From Comamonadaceae bacterium (lineage in GTDB: Bacteria; Pseudomonadota; Gammaproteobacteria; Burkholderiales; Burkholderiaceae_C): 64,000 bases of DNA. A model generated the notes under the pieces. The model had not been told where the DNA came from. It saw nothing but the letters and a program-made list of their open reading frames with translations, and ran no database searches. Location of the stretch: positions 124,001 through 188,000 of the forward strand of contig JAIYAR010000018.1 in the NCBI GenBank assembly GCA_027488985.1, read 5' to 3'. Within the stretch, counting starts at the first letter, position 1, and the number at the start of each line of letters is the position of its first letter. Shown piece by piece: positions 9,680 to 19,457 of this stretch. Position numbers and translations under genes: made by a program.

Positions 9680-11182
9680 ATGCCCTTATTTTTCAAGCCA
9701 CGTACCACCCGTGGTGTCATTCAGGCCATCAACCGTGGGGCGGCGGATCTGGACGTTCCCCTCCTGGGTATCACGCCCCTGGCCCGCGCAGCTGGCAAGC
9801 TACTCCACCGGACCCGTCTGCTGGTCGTCAGCGCCCGCTCAGGCAGCATACGTACGGCTATCGCGGCTGCGCACCTCAAACGCCAAGTGGATACCAGTGC
9901 GCAAAAGGCCAGCCATCAGCGGGACCAAGCAGCCCAGCTGGCGCAAGAAGCCGCCCGGGTGACGCAGCTGTCCCAGACTGTGGAGCTTGGCGCCAACGAC
10001 ATCTCCAACACCTCCGACAGCAACCTGCAGGCTGCCGTCAGCTCCATGGGCGAGCTGGAGAGCATGCGCGCGCGCATGCTGCAAATGGAAAAAACCTTGG
10101 CGAGCTTCTCGCTCACGGTGGAGCAGCTCGCCAAAGGCGCACAGGCGATTGGCGACATCGGCGGCATCATCCAAGGCATTGCCATGCAGACCAATCTGCT
10201 GGCGCTCAACGCTGCCATCGAGGCTGCACGCGCGGGAGAGGCCGGGCGAGGCTTCTCCGTAGTCGCACAGGAAGTGCGCAAGCTTGCTGCGAGAGTGAAT
10301 GCAGAAACCACCGAAATCAGTGAGCGCAGCCGCGAGATGATTGCACTGGTAAGCACTACCAGCGAGGGCACCAAGGCCATCAGCTCGGACATATCCCTCT
10401 CGGTCAAAGAAGTCGGCAGCACCACGGCCCGATTTGAGACCTTTGTGCAAGACTTCCGGGCTCTGACCGGTACGGTGAACGATATCGTGACCTCCATGCA
10501 GGAACTGGCCGAGATCAACCGCACCATGAACAGCCGGATTCAGGGTGTGGCGTCGTCTGCAGAGGAAGTTTCCGACGCGATGGTCGAATCAGCCCGCCAG
10601 GTGGACGACCTGCGCATCAACACCGAAGACATACAAGGCGTGCTGGCTGAGTTCCGCACGGGTGGAACCGTATTTGACGAGTTGCTGAAAGCAACCCAGA
10701 CACTGTGCAAAGAGACAGGACAGGTACTGGCAACTACCGGGAAGAGATCCGGGGTCAATGTGTTCGACCAAAACTTCCAACTCATAACTGCGTCCAACCC
10801 GCCACGCTACACCACGCAATACGATGCACTTGTGGAAGAGTCCTTGACCACCCTGTATGACAACGTGCTGTCTCAGTTACCCGGCTGTGTTTACGCTCTC
10901 GCGGTGGACAACAAAGGCTATGCGCCGGCCCACAACAAGACTTTTTCTCACCCGCCCTCCGGCAAGCCGGAAGTGGACTTGCTCAAGTGCAGGCACAAAC
11001 GCATCTTTGACGACCCGGTAGGTAAAAAGCTGGCGGCCAACACCAAGCCATTCTTGTTCCAGACCTATATGCGAGACACAGGCGAGGTCATCAATGACTT
11101 GTCCATCCCCATCTTTATCGATGGTCGTCACTGGGGCGCCGTACGCGTTGGTTTCGACTCCAACCGCCTGCGGGAAGACTGA
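9680..11182 (+). CDS. Soluble methyl-accepting chemotaxis protein with C-terminal Cache-like sensor
   Basis: A 500-residue chemoreceptor without a convincing transmembrane segment. The signalling domain comes first: long coiled coil from about 60, with the highly conserved hairpin tip [18 protein letters not shown] around 167-184 that contacts CheA and CheW. After residue about 335 comes a globular domain with features of Cache sensors: [43 protein letters not shown] and [10 protein letters not shown]. The order (signal domain first, sensor last) is reversed compared with classical transmembrane receptors and implies sensing of a cytoplasmic ligand or state. No che genes are adjacent. Confidence 0.9.
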   Translation: MPLFFKPRTTRGVIQAINRGAADLDVPLLGITPLARAAGKLLHRTRLLVVSARSGSIRTAIAAAHLKRQVDTSAQKASHQRDQAAQLAQEAARVTQLSQTVELGANDISNTSDSNLQAAVSSMGELESMRARMLQMEKTLASFSLTVEQLAKGAQAIGDIGGIIQGIAMQTNLLALNAAIEAARAGEAGRGFSVVAQEVRKLAARVNAETTEISERSREMIALVSTTSEGTKAISSDISLSVKEVGSTTARFETFVQDFRALTGTVNDIVTSMQELAEINRTMNSRIQGVASSAEEVSDAMVESARQVDDLRINTEDIQGVLAEFRTGGTVFDELLKATQTLCKETGQVLATTGKRSGVNVFDQNFQLITASNPPRYTTQYDALVEESLTTLYDNVLSQLPGCVYALAVDNKGYAPAHNKTFSHPPSGKPEVDLLKCRHKRIFDDPVGKKLAANTKPFLFQTYMRDTGEVINDLSIPIFIDGRHWGAVRVGFDSNRLRED

Positions 11183-11194
11183 AGTCTCATGAAA

Positions 11195-11225
11195 AAGGGC
11201 AAGTCCACAACAGCGGGCTTGCCCT
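11195..11225 (-). terminator. Terminator for the protocatechuate operon
   Basis: Read on the minus strand, AGGGCAAG and CTTGCCCT arms enclose a GC-rich loop and are followed by TTTTTC. It lies 39 nt past the ligC stop, so it would end the lig operon transcript. In the plus direction there is no T-run, so it is a poor terminator for the chemoreceptor gene. Confidence 0.6.
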
Positions 11226-11263
11226 GAAATCCTTGGAAACTGGCCCGCTGTCTATGCAGCGCT

Positions 11264-12226
11264 TTACTGCTGTTGCGCCAGTTGCCGCTCCAACTGGTGC
11301 AACACGCGGTAGCAGTCCAGCACGCGCCCCACGCTGGAGTTGGGTTCACGGCCTTCCTTGATGGCGGCGAAGAACTCGCGGTCTTGCAGCTCGATGCCGT
11401 TCATGCTGACGGCTACGTTACTTACATCAATCTTTTCTTCCTTACCGGTGAACAGGTCGTCGTAACGAGCAATGTAAGTTGCGGTGTCGCCGATGTATCG
11501 GAAGTAGGTGCCCAAGGGGCCGTCGTTGTTGAAGCTCAGTGACAAGGTGCAAATCGCACCATTGGCTGCGCGCAGCTGGATGCTCATGTCCATGGCGATG
11601 CCCAGCACCGGGTGGATGGGCCCCTGAATGGCGTTGGCCTGCACGATGGGGCTATTGGCCTGGTAGGCAAACAAGTCCACAGTGTGCGCAGCGTGGTGCC
11701 ACAGCAAGTGGTCAGTCCACGATCTGGCTTGGCCCAGCGCGTTGGTGTTGGTGCGGCGGAAAAAGTAGGTCTGCACATCCATCTGCTGGATGTTGAACTT
11801 GCCGGCCGTGATCTGCTGGTTCACATACTGGTGGCTGGGGTTGAAGCGGCGGGTATGTCCGCACATGGCTACCAGACCTGTCTTCTTCTGCTCGGCCACC
11901 ACGGCATCGGCACCCGCCCAGCTATCAGCCAAGGGGATTTCCACTTGCACATGCTTACCGGCCTTCAGGCAAGCCAGTGTTTGCTCAGCGTGCATCTGCG
12001 TAGGGGTACAGAGGATGACGGCGTCCAGCTCAGGGATTGCCAGGCTTTCAGACAGCTCGGTGGTCACATGACCTACGCCGTACTTGGCGGCCACTTCTTT
12101 GGTTTTATCCAGCTCACGGCCAATGAGGGAGATAACTTCCACGCCCTCGATGTTTTGGATGCCGTCCAGGTGTTTGACACCGAAAGCGCCAGCGCCAGCC
12201 AACGCCACTTTGATAGTTTTGGTCAT
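11264..12226 (-). CDS. ligC: 4-carboxy-2-hydroxymuconate-6-semialdehyde dehydrogenase
   Basis: NADP-dependent oxidation of the protocatechuate ring-cleavage product (hemiacetal form) to 2-pyrone-4,6-dicarboxylate, the second step of 4,5-cleavage. The 320 residues show a Gfo/Idh/MocA fold: Rossmann motif GAGAFGVKH near 10-18, the ILCTPTQMHAEQ nucleotide-binding loop, the EIPLADS region replacing the sugar-dehydrogenase EKP, and a C-terminal domain with the LLWHHAAHTVDLF motif. It is the last gene of the operon, one nucleotide after ligB. The Comamonas name is pmdC. Confidence 0.95.
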   Translation of the reverse strand: MTKTIKVALAGAGAFGVKHLDGIQNIEGVEVISLIGRELDKTKEVAAKYGVGHVTTELSESLAIPELDAVILCTPTQMHAEQTLACLKAGKHVQVEIPLADSWAGADAVVAEQKKTGLVAMCGHTRRFNPSHQYVNQQITAGKFNIQQMDVQTYFFRRTNTNALGQARSWTDHLLWHHAAHTVDLFAYQANSPIVQANAIQGPIHPVLGIAMDMSIQLRAANGAICTLSLSFNNDGPLGTYFRYIGDTATYIARYDDLFTGKEEKIDVSNVAVSMNGIELQDREFFAAIKEGREPNSSVGRVLDCYRVLHQLERQLAQQQ

Positions 12227-12227
12227 A

Positions 12228-13564
<1,337 letters not shown>

Positions 13565-13565
13565 A

Positions 13566-14504
13566 TCAGTCTTTCAGGGTTTCAGGCCAATAGAGGCGGT
13601 TGGGGTTATCCACCAGCAGCTTGCGTTGCAGTTCGGCGGTGGTGGCGATGTGGGGAATGAAGTCCACCAGCAAACCATCGTCCGGCATGTGGTCCTTCAG
13701 GTTGGGGTGCGGCCAGTCGGTGCCCCAGAGCACACGGTCAGGGAATTGCTCGACGATGCGTTTGGCAAAAGGAATCACATCACGGTAAGCGTGTTGCTCG
13801 CCGTTCAAAGCTTTGGGGCCGCTGACGCTCAGGCGCTCGGGGCAGCTCACTTTGCTCCACACATTGGTGTGCTCACGCATGAACTTTTCAAACAAGGCGA
13901 ATTGCGGGCCGTCTACCGGCAGCGACACATCGGGCCGGCCCATGTGGTCCACTACCACCGTGGTCGGCAGTGCGGTGAAAAAATCCCACAGCTCGGGCAG
14001 GTCCACGGCCTCAAAGTAAATCACTACGTGCCAGCCCCACTTCGCAATACGGCCGGCAATTTCCATCAGCTCGTCCTTGGGCGTGAAGTCCACCAGGCGC
14101 TTGACGAAGTTAAAGCGCACACCGCGCACACCGGCGTCGTGCATGGCCTGGATTTCTTCGTCGGTGACGCTGCGCTTGACGGTGGCCACACCGCGCGCTT
14201 TGCCATTGCTGGCGATCAGCGCATCCACCATGGCACGGTTGTCTGCGCCATGGCAGGTGGCTTGCACGATGACGTTCTTCTCAAAGCCCAGGTGGTCGCG
14301 CAAGGCGAACAACTGGTGCTTGGAGGCATCACACGGCGTGTACTTGCGCTCGGGCGCATAGGGGAACTCAGCACCGGGGCCGAACACATGGCAGTGCGCA
14401 TCGACAGCGCCTGCGGGCAGCTTGAAGGTAGGCGTGGACGGGCCGGTGTACCAGTCCATCCAGCCAGCAGTTTTGGTGAAGTCACCCGAAGTAGGTTTGG
14501 TCAT
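13566..14504 (-). CDS. ligI: 2-pyrone-4,6-dicarboxylate hydrolase
   Basis: Opens the pyrone lactone to 4-oxalomesaconate / 4-carboxy-2-hydroxymuconate. The 312-residue protein is an amidohydrolase-superfamily TIM barrel with VDAHCHVFGP (His37, His39) and the late WGTDWPHPN motif whose aspartate acts as general base. It lies 1 nt upstream of ligA and 9 nt downstream of ligK, all on one strand. Members of this branch are unusual in working without a bound divalent metal. The Comamonas name is pmdD. Confidence 0.95.
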   Translation of the reverse strand: MTKPTSGDFTKTAGWMDWYTGPSTPTFKLPAGAVDAHCHVFGPGAEFPYAPERKYTPCDASKHQLFALRDHLGFEKNVIVQATCHGADNRAMVDALIASNGKARGVATVKRSVTDEEIQAMHDAGVRGVRFNFVKRLVDFTPKDELMEIAGRIAKWGWHVVIYFEAVDLPELWDFFTALPTTVVVDHMGRPDVSLPVDGPQFALFEKFMREHTNVWSKVSCPERLSVSGPKALNGEQHAYRDVIPFAKRIVEQFPDRVLWGTDWPHPNLKDHMPDDGLLVDFIPHIATTAELQRKLLVDNPNRLYWPETLKD

Positions 14505-14513
14505 GGCGGGCTC

Positions 14514-15197
14514 TCAGTCGATGTACTTCAAACCCAGCGCAGCCAAGGGCTCGCGCATCTTGTACATGTCCAGCCCCAGCACGCCGGCGGCCAGCTTCTC
14601 GCGCTTTTCGCCCTCAAAACTTTCGCGCTTCTGGGCAGCGGCCAACGTGGCAGCAGCTTTGGCTGCGGGCACGCACACCACGCCGTCGTCGTCCGCCACG
14701 ATCACATCACCGGGGGTGACCAGCATGCCGGCACACACGATAGGAATGTTGACCGAACCCAGGGTCGCCTTGATGGTGCCCTTGCTGCTGATGGCCTTGC
14801 TCCACACGGGAAAGCCCATGCGTTGCAGCTCTTTCACGTCGCGCACACCGCCATCGATGATCAACGCGCGGGCGCCACGAGCTTGGAAGCTGGTCGCCAG
14901 CAGGTCACCGAAGAAGCCGTCGGTGCACTCCGCAGTCACCGTGGCCACCACGATGTCGCCGGGCTGGATCTGCTCTGCGGCCACATGCATCATCCAGTTG
15001 TCGCCGGGTTGCAACAGCACGGTCACTGCGGTGCCGGACACCTGCACACCGCTCTGGATGGGGCGCATATAGGGCTTGAGCAGGCCCACGCGGCCCATGG
15101 CTTCGTGCACGGTGGCAGAGCCCAAGGCGGCCAAGCCGTCTGCGGCTGCGCGGTCTGCGCGGGTGATGTTTTTGTAGCAAACGCCTAGTTCATACAT
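14514..15197 (-). CDS. ligK: 4-carboxy-4-hydroxy-2-oxoadipate aldolase
   Basis: Class II (RraA/HMG aldolase-type) aldolase that splits 4-carboxy-4-hydroxy-2-oxoadipate into pyruvate and oxaloacetate, the last pathway step. The 227 residues carry the D-x20-R-D metal and substrate signature: Asp98 (GFFGDLL), Arg119 and Asp120 (GGVRD). A ribosome binding site (AGGAGAA) precedes the ATG at 15197. Upstream lies a 307-nt gap with two hairpin elements, then ligJ. The Comamonas name is pmdF. Confidence 0.94.
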   Translation of the reverse strand: MYELGVCYKNITRADRAAADGLAALGSATVHEAMGRVGLLKPYMRPIQSGVQVSGTAVTVLLQPGDNWMMHVAAEQIQPGDIVVATVTAECTDGFFGDLLATSFQARGARALIIDGGVRDVKELQRMGFPVWSKAISSKGTIKATLGSVNIPIVCAGMLVTPGDVIVADDDGVVCVPAAKAAATLAAAQKRESFEGEKREKLAAGVLGLDMYKMREPLAALGLKYID

Positions 15198-15242
15198 TTC
15201 AGTTCTCCTAAATCTTTCCCGGACTCTGTTTCTTCTGGGCCC

Positions 15243-15339
15243 GCGGCAGAGCAGGGGTGAGTACCTCCGCTCATGCCCCCCGCCCGCTCCAGCGGGCTCC
15301 TCCTTGACTTCGCTGCGGCACTCACCCCTACTCTGCCGC
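15243..15339 (+). repeat. Covarying-arm hairpin element, copy 1 (ligK-ligJ gap)
   Basis: Outer arms 15243-15262 and 15320-15339 are complementary over 20 nt with one C/A difference (a G:U pair on the minus-strand RNA, which is the operon message). Between them is the conserved core at 15274-15307, which contains a small inner hairpin CCCGC-tcca-GCGGG and ends CTCCTCCTTGAC. The core matches copies 2 and 3, but the arm sequence is unrelated to theirs. Confidence 0.85.
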
Positions 15340-15388
15340 TGCGAACGAAATTGACTTCATTCAGCCGCCTATCCAAACACGCTGGCAA

Positions 15389-15480
15389 GGCTTGGGGTGG
15401 CTATGCGTTTTGCGGAGGTCAAGGAGGAGCCCGCAAAGCGGGCGGGGGACACGCAGCAAAACGCGTAGCCACCCCGAGCC
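15389..15480 (-). repeat. Covarying-arm hairpin element, copy 2 (ligK-ligJ gap)
   Basis: This copy is inverted relative to copy 1. Arms 15389-15413 and 15456-15480 are complementary over 25 nt with two T/C differences (U:G pairs on the plus strand). Its core, 15418-15450, read on the minus strand is identical over all 33 nt to that of copy 3 at 50513-50545. Only about 50 nt separate it from copy 1. Together the two copies make up most of the 307-nt gap; I see no gene in the remainder. Confidence 0.85.
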
Positions 15481-15504
15481 CTCCAAGAGCAGCGCGAAAC
15501 CAAG

Positions 15505-16533
15505 TTACTGCCCCTTGGCCTTCAAAACCGCATCCAGCCGCGAAAACACGCGGCGCGCATTGCCTTCGTAAATCTGGTGGCGGTCGTCCGCGCTCAGAAT
15601 CGTGGACGCTTCGATGTAGCGCTTGGTGTCGTCGTAGTAGTGGCCGGTCTGCGGGTCAATCCCGCGCACCGCGCCGATCATTTCGGACGCAAACAACACG
15701 TTCTTCACCGGGATCACGGTGTTGAGCAAGTCAATGCCGGGCTGGTGGTACACGCAGGTATCGAAGTAAATGTTGTTGAGCAAATGCTCTTCCAGCAACG
15801 GCTTCTTCAACTCCTGCGCCAAGCCGCGGAAACGACCCCAGTGGTAAGGCACTGCGCCGCCGCCGTGTGGAATCAGGAACTTGAGCGTGGGAAATTGCTT
15901 GAACAGGTCGCTGGTCAGGCACTGCATGAAGGCGGTGGTGTCCGCGTTCAGGTAGTGGGCGCCGGTGGTGTGGAAGCAGGCGTTGCAGCTGGTGGACACG
16001 TGGATCATCGCGGGGATGTCGTACTCCACCATCTTTTCGTAAATGGGGTACCAATGCTTGTCGCTCAAGGGGGGCGATGTCCAGTGGCCGCCACTGGGGT
16101 CGGGGTTCAGGTTGATGCCCACGTTGCCATATTGCTCCACGCACTTCACCAGCTCTGGGATACAGGTAGCGGGGTCCACACCGGGGCTTTGGGGCAGCAT
16201 GGCGGCGGGGGTGAAGTGATCGGGAAACAGCTGGCTCACGCGGAAGCACAGCTCGTTGCAGATGGCGGCCCAGGTGGCGCTGGTATTGAAGTCGCCGATG
16301 TGGTGGGCCATGAAACTGGCGCGCGGGCTGAAGATGGTGAGGTCGGAGCCCCGCTCTTTCATCAGGCGCAGCTGGTTGGTCTCTATGGTTTCGATCAGCT
16401 CGTCGTCGCTGATCTTCAGATCAGCCACCTTGGGGCCCAGTTCGGGCGTGGACAGGTTGGCGATCTGGGCGTTGCGCCAGTTTTCCAGCGCCTTGGGGGC
16501 GGTGGTGTAGTGGCCGTGGCAGTCAATGATCAT
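15505..16533 (-). CDS. ligJ: 4-oxalomesaconate hydratase (amidohydrolase type)
   Basis: Adds water to 4-oxalomesaconate (or its enol tautomer) to form 4-carboxy-4-hydroxy-2-oxoadipate, the substrate of LigK. The 342-residue TIM-barrel protein of the ACMSD-like amidohydrolase branch begins MIIDCHGHY (His6, His8) and has MIHVSTSCN and IPHGGGAVPYHWGRF. It differs from the unrelated GalB-type hydratase. The gene is separated from ligK by two hairpin elements but is otherwise collinear with the operon. The Comamonas name is pmdE. Confidence 0.93.
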   Translation of the reverse strand: MIIDCHGHYTTAPKALENWRNAQIANLSTPELGPKVADLKISDDELIETIETNQLRLMKERGSDLTIFSPRASFMAHHIGDFNTSATWAAICNELCFRVSQLFPDHFTPAAMLPQSPGVDPATCIPELVKCVEQYGNVGINLNPDPSGGHWTSPPLSDKHWYPIYEKMVEYDIPAMIHVSTSCNACFHTTGAHYLNADTTAFMQCLTSDLFKQFPTLKFLIPHGGGAVPYHWGRFRGLAQELKKPLLEEHLLNNIYFDTCVYHQPGIDLLNTVIPVKNVLFASEMIGAVRGIDPQTGHYYDDTKRYIEASTILSADDRHQIYEGNARRVFSRLDAVLKAKGQ

Positions 16534-16566
16534 GGAAGTCTCCGTGGATGTTGTCAGTGTGTGTGC

Positions 16567-17289
16567 TTACGCGGGCTCCATGCCCTGGCGCAGCTTGGCT
16601 GCGTGGGCCTGAGGCGATGCCATGTAGTCCAGCAACCCGCGCACGGCGGCGGCTTGGCTGCTATGGGCGCCGAGGCCCGCAGAAAAGGTGGTGGTGATTT
16701 GGATGTCAGCGGGCAAGGGCCCGACGATGCGGATGCCTTGCACGTGGATCAACTCGCTGAGCTGCTGAAAGCCCAGCGCCACCTCGCCCCGCGCTACCAG
16801 CGCGCCCACCGGCACGCCGGGGGGCGCTTGCACGATACGGCTCTGAATCTCGTCGGCAATGCCCCAGCGCTCAAACAACTTGGCTAGCGCCACGCCACTC
16901 GGGCCGGTGGAATAGCTCAGGGTGGATGCGGCCAACACGGCTGCGCGCACAGCAGCCTCGGAGCTGATGTCGGGCGCCGCAGCGCCTTCCTTCACGGCTA
17001 CGGCCACGCCGGAATGCACCAGGTCAACGCGGCTACCGGCCGCCAGATGGCCTGCCGCCAATAGCTTGTCGATGGCGTCCGATGCCAGAAACACGATGTC
17101 GAACACCTCGCCCGCTTGCACCCGCTTGGCGGCGTCGACTCCGCCTACGGACTCCAAAGCCAGATGCACACCGGTGGCGGCCTCATAGACCTGAGCCAGC
17201 TCGGTCAACACCTGGCGCGTGGCCATGGAGGAGATGGCTTTCAGGGTCAATCCCGCAGGGGCGTGGGAGGGGGAGGCAGGGCTTTGCAT
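16567..17289 (-). CDS. ModA-like substrate-binding-domain protein without signal peptide
   Basis: A 240-residue protein of the periplasmic-binding-protein type 2 fold, closest in pattern to molybdate-binding ModA-like proteins: LKAISSMATRQVLTELA, then FDIVFLASDAIDKL, the YSTGPSGVALAKLF hinge region and GEVALGFQQLSEL. The start ATG at 17289 gives MQSPASPSHAP, with no export signal; an extended reading upstream also shows none. It is the first gene of the lig operon, 33 nt before ligJ, and faces the LysR gene. It is either a cytoplasmic ligand-binding protein or a pathway accessory; the role is unknown. Confidence 0.8.
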   Translation of the reverse strand: MQSPASPSHAPAGLTLKAISSMATRQVLTELAQVYEAATGVHLALESVGGVDAAKRVQAGEVFDIVFLASDAIDKLLAAGHLAAGSRVDLVHSGVAVAVKEGAAAPDISSEAAVRAAVLAASTLSYSTGPSGVALAKLFERWGIADEIQSRIVQAPPGVPVGALVARGEVALGFQQLSELIHVQGIRIVGPLPADIQITTTFSAGLGAHSSQAAAVRGLLDYMASPQAHAAKLRQGMEPA

Positions 17290-17428
17290 TCTGGGTATTC
17301 TGGTCGGGCAGGCGGGCTTTGATAAGCCAAAGGGCCGACTAGCAGCTATCACATATCGGCATAATTGACGCGCAGCTATTCTCAGAAGAAACTCGCTCAT
17401 CCCGGAATGCCGCTATGGATTTGTTGCT

Positions 17429-18343
17429 ATGGACTTGAAACAGTTGGAATACTTTGTGCGCGTGGCCGAAATGGGCAGCTTTACCCGCGCCTCCATCTCG
17501 CTGGACGTGGCGCAGCCTGCGCTGAGCCGCCAGATCCGCCTGCTGGAGGTGGAGCTGCGCCAAAACCTGCTCACCCGCAACGGCCGTGGCGCAGTGCCCA
17601 CCGAAGCCGGCAAGCTGCTGCTGGAGCACGGCCGCGGCATCCTGCACCAGGTGCAACTCACCCGAGAAGAGATGGGTGCTGCGCGCGGCGCGCTGGCCGG
17701 GCGGGTGTCCATCGGACTGCCGCCCAGCCTCTCCAAGCTGATCACTGTGCCGCTGGTGAAGGCCTTTCGCGAGGCACTGCCCCAGGCCCACCTGACGCTC
17801 ACCGAAGGCTTCTCGGTGCAAATGCACGAAGGCCTGCGCCTGGGCAACCTCGACATGGCGGTGCTCTACAACCCCGGCCAGAGCACCGATCTGGAAATGA
17901 GCACGCTGGATGAAGACGAGCTCTCGCTCATCTCGCACAACCCTAGCGGCGGCAAAAAAGGCAAAAGCAAAGCGGCACCCGCCATCAGCCTCAAAGAAGT
18001 AGCGGCGCTACCGCTGATCCTGCCCAGCCGGCCCAATGCCTTCCGCATCCTGCTCGAAGGCGAAATGATGGCGCTGGGCCGCCGGCCTGAAGTGCTGCTG
18101 GAAGTGGACGGGCTCAACGCCATCCTGAACCTGGTGAAAGAAGGCATGGGCCACGCTGTGCTGCCCAGCTACACCCTGAGCAACTTCGACAACCCTGAGA
18201 CGTTTACGGTGCAGTCCATCCACAGCCCGCGCATCATGAGCCAGCTGATGCTGGTGTGGTCGGCCCGCCGCCCCACCACCCAGACCCAACGCAAGGCCAT
18301 GGATGTGGTGAGCAAAGTGGTGCTGGAGGCGATTCACCGATAG
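17429..18343 (+). CDS. LysR-family regulator, probable activator of the protocatechuate operon
   Basis: A 304-residue LysR protein. The N-terminal helix-turn-helix spans about 1-60 (MDLKQLEYFVRVAEMGSF, then AQPALSRQIRLLE), and the effector-binding domain follows from about 90. A lysine-rich insertion (GGKKGKSKAA) lies near 172-181. It is transcribed divergently from the ModA-like gene and lig operon with 139 nt between starts, the classic arrangement for a LysR controlling its neighbour. A short inverted repeat, GGCTT-tgat-AAGCC, at 17315-17328 in that gap is a possible site. The effector is presumably a pathway intermediate. Confidence 0.92.
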   Translation: MDLKQLEYFVRVAEMGSFTRASISLDVAQPALSRQIRLLEVELRQNLLTRNGRGAVPTEAGKLLLEHGRGILHQVQLTREEMGAARGALAGRVSIGLPPSLSKLITVPLVKAFREALPQAHLTLTEGFSVQMHEGLRLGNLDMAVLYNPGQSTDLEMSTLDEDELSLISHNPSGGKKGKSKAAPAISLKEVAALPLILPSRPNAFRILLEGEMMALGRRPEVLLEVDGLNAILNLVKEGMGHAVLPSYTLSNFDNPETFTVQSIHSPRIMSQLMLVWSARRPTTQTQRKAMDVVSKVVLEAIHR

Positions 18344-18448
18344 GCCAAGCTGCTTGTTTTTGCATAGCTGCTATGCCGTGCACAGCTTGCTTTGCCAGCG
18401 CCACTGCCCGCACACTGCCGTCAAACACCACAACAAGGAGACCAAGAA

Positions 18449-19447
18449 ATGACAAAAATTACTACCAAATTGATAGCTGCTTGCGCAGTATTCACATGCG
18501 CTAGCGGCCTTTTTCTATCGCAATCCGCAGTAGCACAAACAGCGGCCACCTACCCTGCCAAACCTATCCGGCTGGTGGTGCCCTTCACGCCCGGTGGGTC
18601 CACCGACATCTTGGCGCGGGCCATCGGCCAGAAGCTTAACGAAGCATGGGGCCAACCGGTGGTCATCGAGAACGTGCCCGGCGCTGGCGGCTCCATTGGC
18701 GCCGACCGCGTGGCTAAAGCACCGGCCGATGGTTACACTCTGCTCATGGGCCACATCGGTACGCTGGCCGTCAACCCTTCGCTCTATCCCAATCTGCCCT
18801 ACGACCCCATCAAGAGCTTCGCGCCGGTAGCGTGGGTGGCGCGCGTGCCCAACGTGCTGGTGGTGCACCCTGGCGTGCCGGCCAAGAACGTGAAAGAACT
18901 GGTGGCATTGGCCAAAGCCAAACCCGGCCAGCTGAACTATGGCTCAGGCGGCAACGGAAGCGCAGCCAACCTGGCTACGGAGTACTTCAAACTGCAAACC
19001 GGCAGCTCGCTGCTGCACATTCCTTATCGCGGCACCGCCCCCGCTGTGACCGACCTCGTGGGCGGCCAGATCCAGGTGCTGTTTACCGGCGCGCCAGCCA
19101 TGATCAACCAGATCAAAAACGGGCAGTTGCGCGCGCTCGCGGTCTCCAGCCCCAAGCGTATGGACGTGCTGCCCGACCTGCCTACCGTGGCAGAAAGTGG
19201 CTACCCCGGCTTTGAGGCCGACCAGTGGTACGGCGTAGTGGCACCCGCCGGCACTCCGGCCGAGGTGGTGGCCAAGCTCAATGCCCAGATCAACCAGGCG
19301 CTGAACTCGCCCGAACTCAAAAGCCGGCTAAATGCAGAAGGCGCCATCGCCACGCCTGACACACCTGCCAACTTCGGCAAGTTAATCGCCTCAGAAATCG
19401 CCCGCTGGAAGCCCGTGATCAGCGGTGGGCGGGTGAAGGCGGATTGA
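18449..19447 (+). CDS. TctC (Bug) family tripartite tricarboxylate transporter receptor
   Basis: A periplasmic binding protein of 332 residues. The start at 18449 is fixed by AAGGAG 8 nt upstream. The signal peptide ends near VAQTAA, followed by the family hallmark YPAKPIRLVVPFTPGGSTDI; later motifs are NVPGAGGSIGADRVAKA and LPYDPIKSFAPV. No TctA or TctB membrane genes are near, as is usual for the many orphan receptors in this group. Placement beside the LysR and lig operon suggests binding of protocatechuate or a related aromatic acid. Codons for residues 6-22 of the signal peptide coincide with the dispersed repeat. Confidence 0.92.
   Translation: MTKITTKLIAACAVFTCASGLFLSQSAVAQTAATYPAKPIRLVVPFTPGGSTDILARAIGQKLNEAWGQPVVIENVPGAGGSIGADRVAKAPADGYTLLMGHIGTLAVNPSLYPNLPYDPIKSFAPVAWVARVPNVLVVHPGVPAKNVKELVALAKAKPGQLNYGSGGNGSAANLATEYFKLQTGSSLLHIPYRGTAPAVTDLVGGQIQVLFTGAPAMINQIKNGQLRALAVSSPKRMDVLPDLPTVAESGYPGFEADQWYGVVAPAGTPAEVVAKLNAQINQALNSPELKSRLNAEGAIATPDTPANFGKLIASEIARWKPVISGGRVKAD
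18463..18516 (+). repeat. Dispersed repeat copy encoding a TctC signal peptide
   Basis: The blocks TTGATAGCTGCTTGCGCA and CATGCGCTAGCGGCCTTTTT match the repeat family in order and spacing. They lie within the first 25 codons of the tctC gene and supply the hydrophobic core LIAACAVFTCASGLF. The TTGCTAT block is missing. Confidence 0.7.
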
Positions 19448-19457
19448 AGGCACTCAC

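Noticed and set aside
17340..17440. Further repeat copies in the lig-LysR intergenic region (two AGCAGCTAT-like pieces and a TTGCTAT)
   Set aside because: Only short blocks match and the order is broken, so they were not counted as copies.
18345..18420. Additional repeat copy before tctC (GCATAGCTGCTATGCC)
   Set aside because: One block matches, but the remaining sequence diverges; too weak to include.
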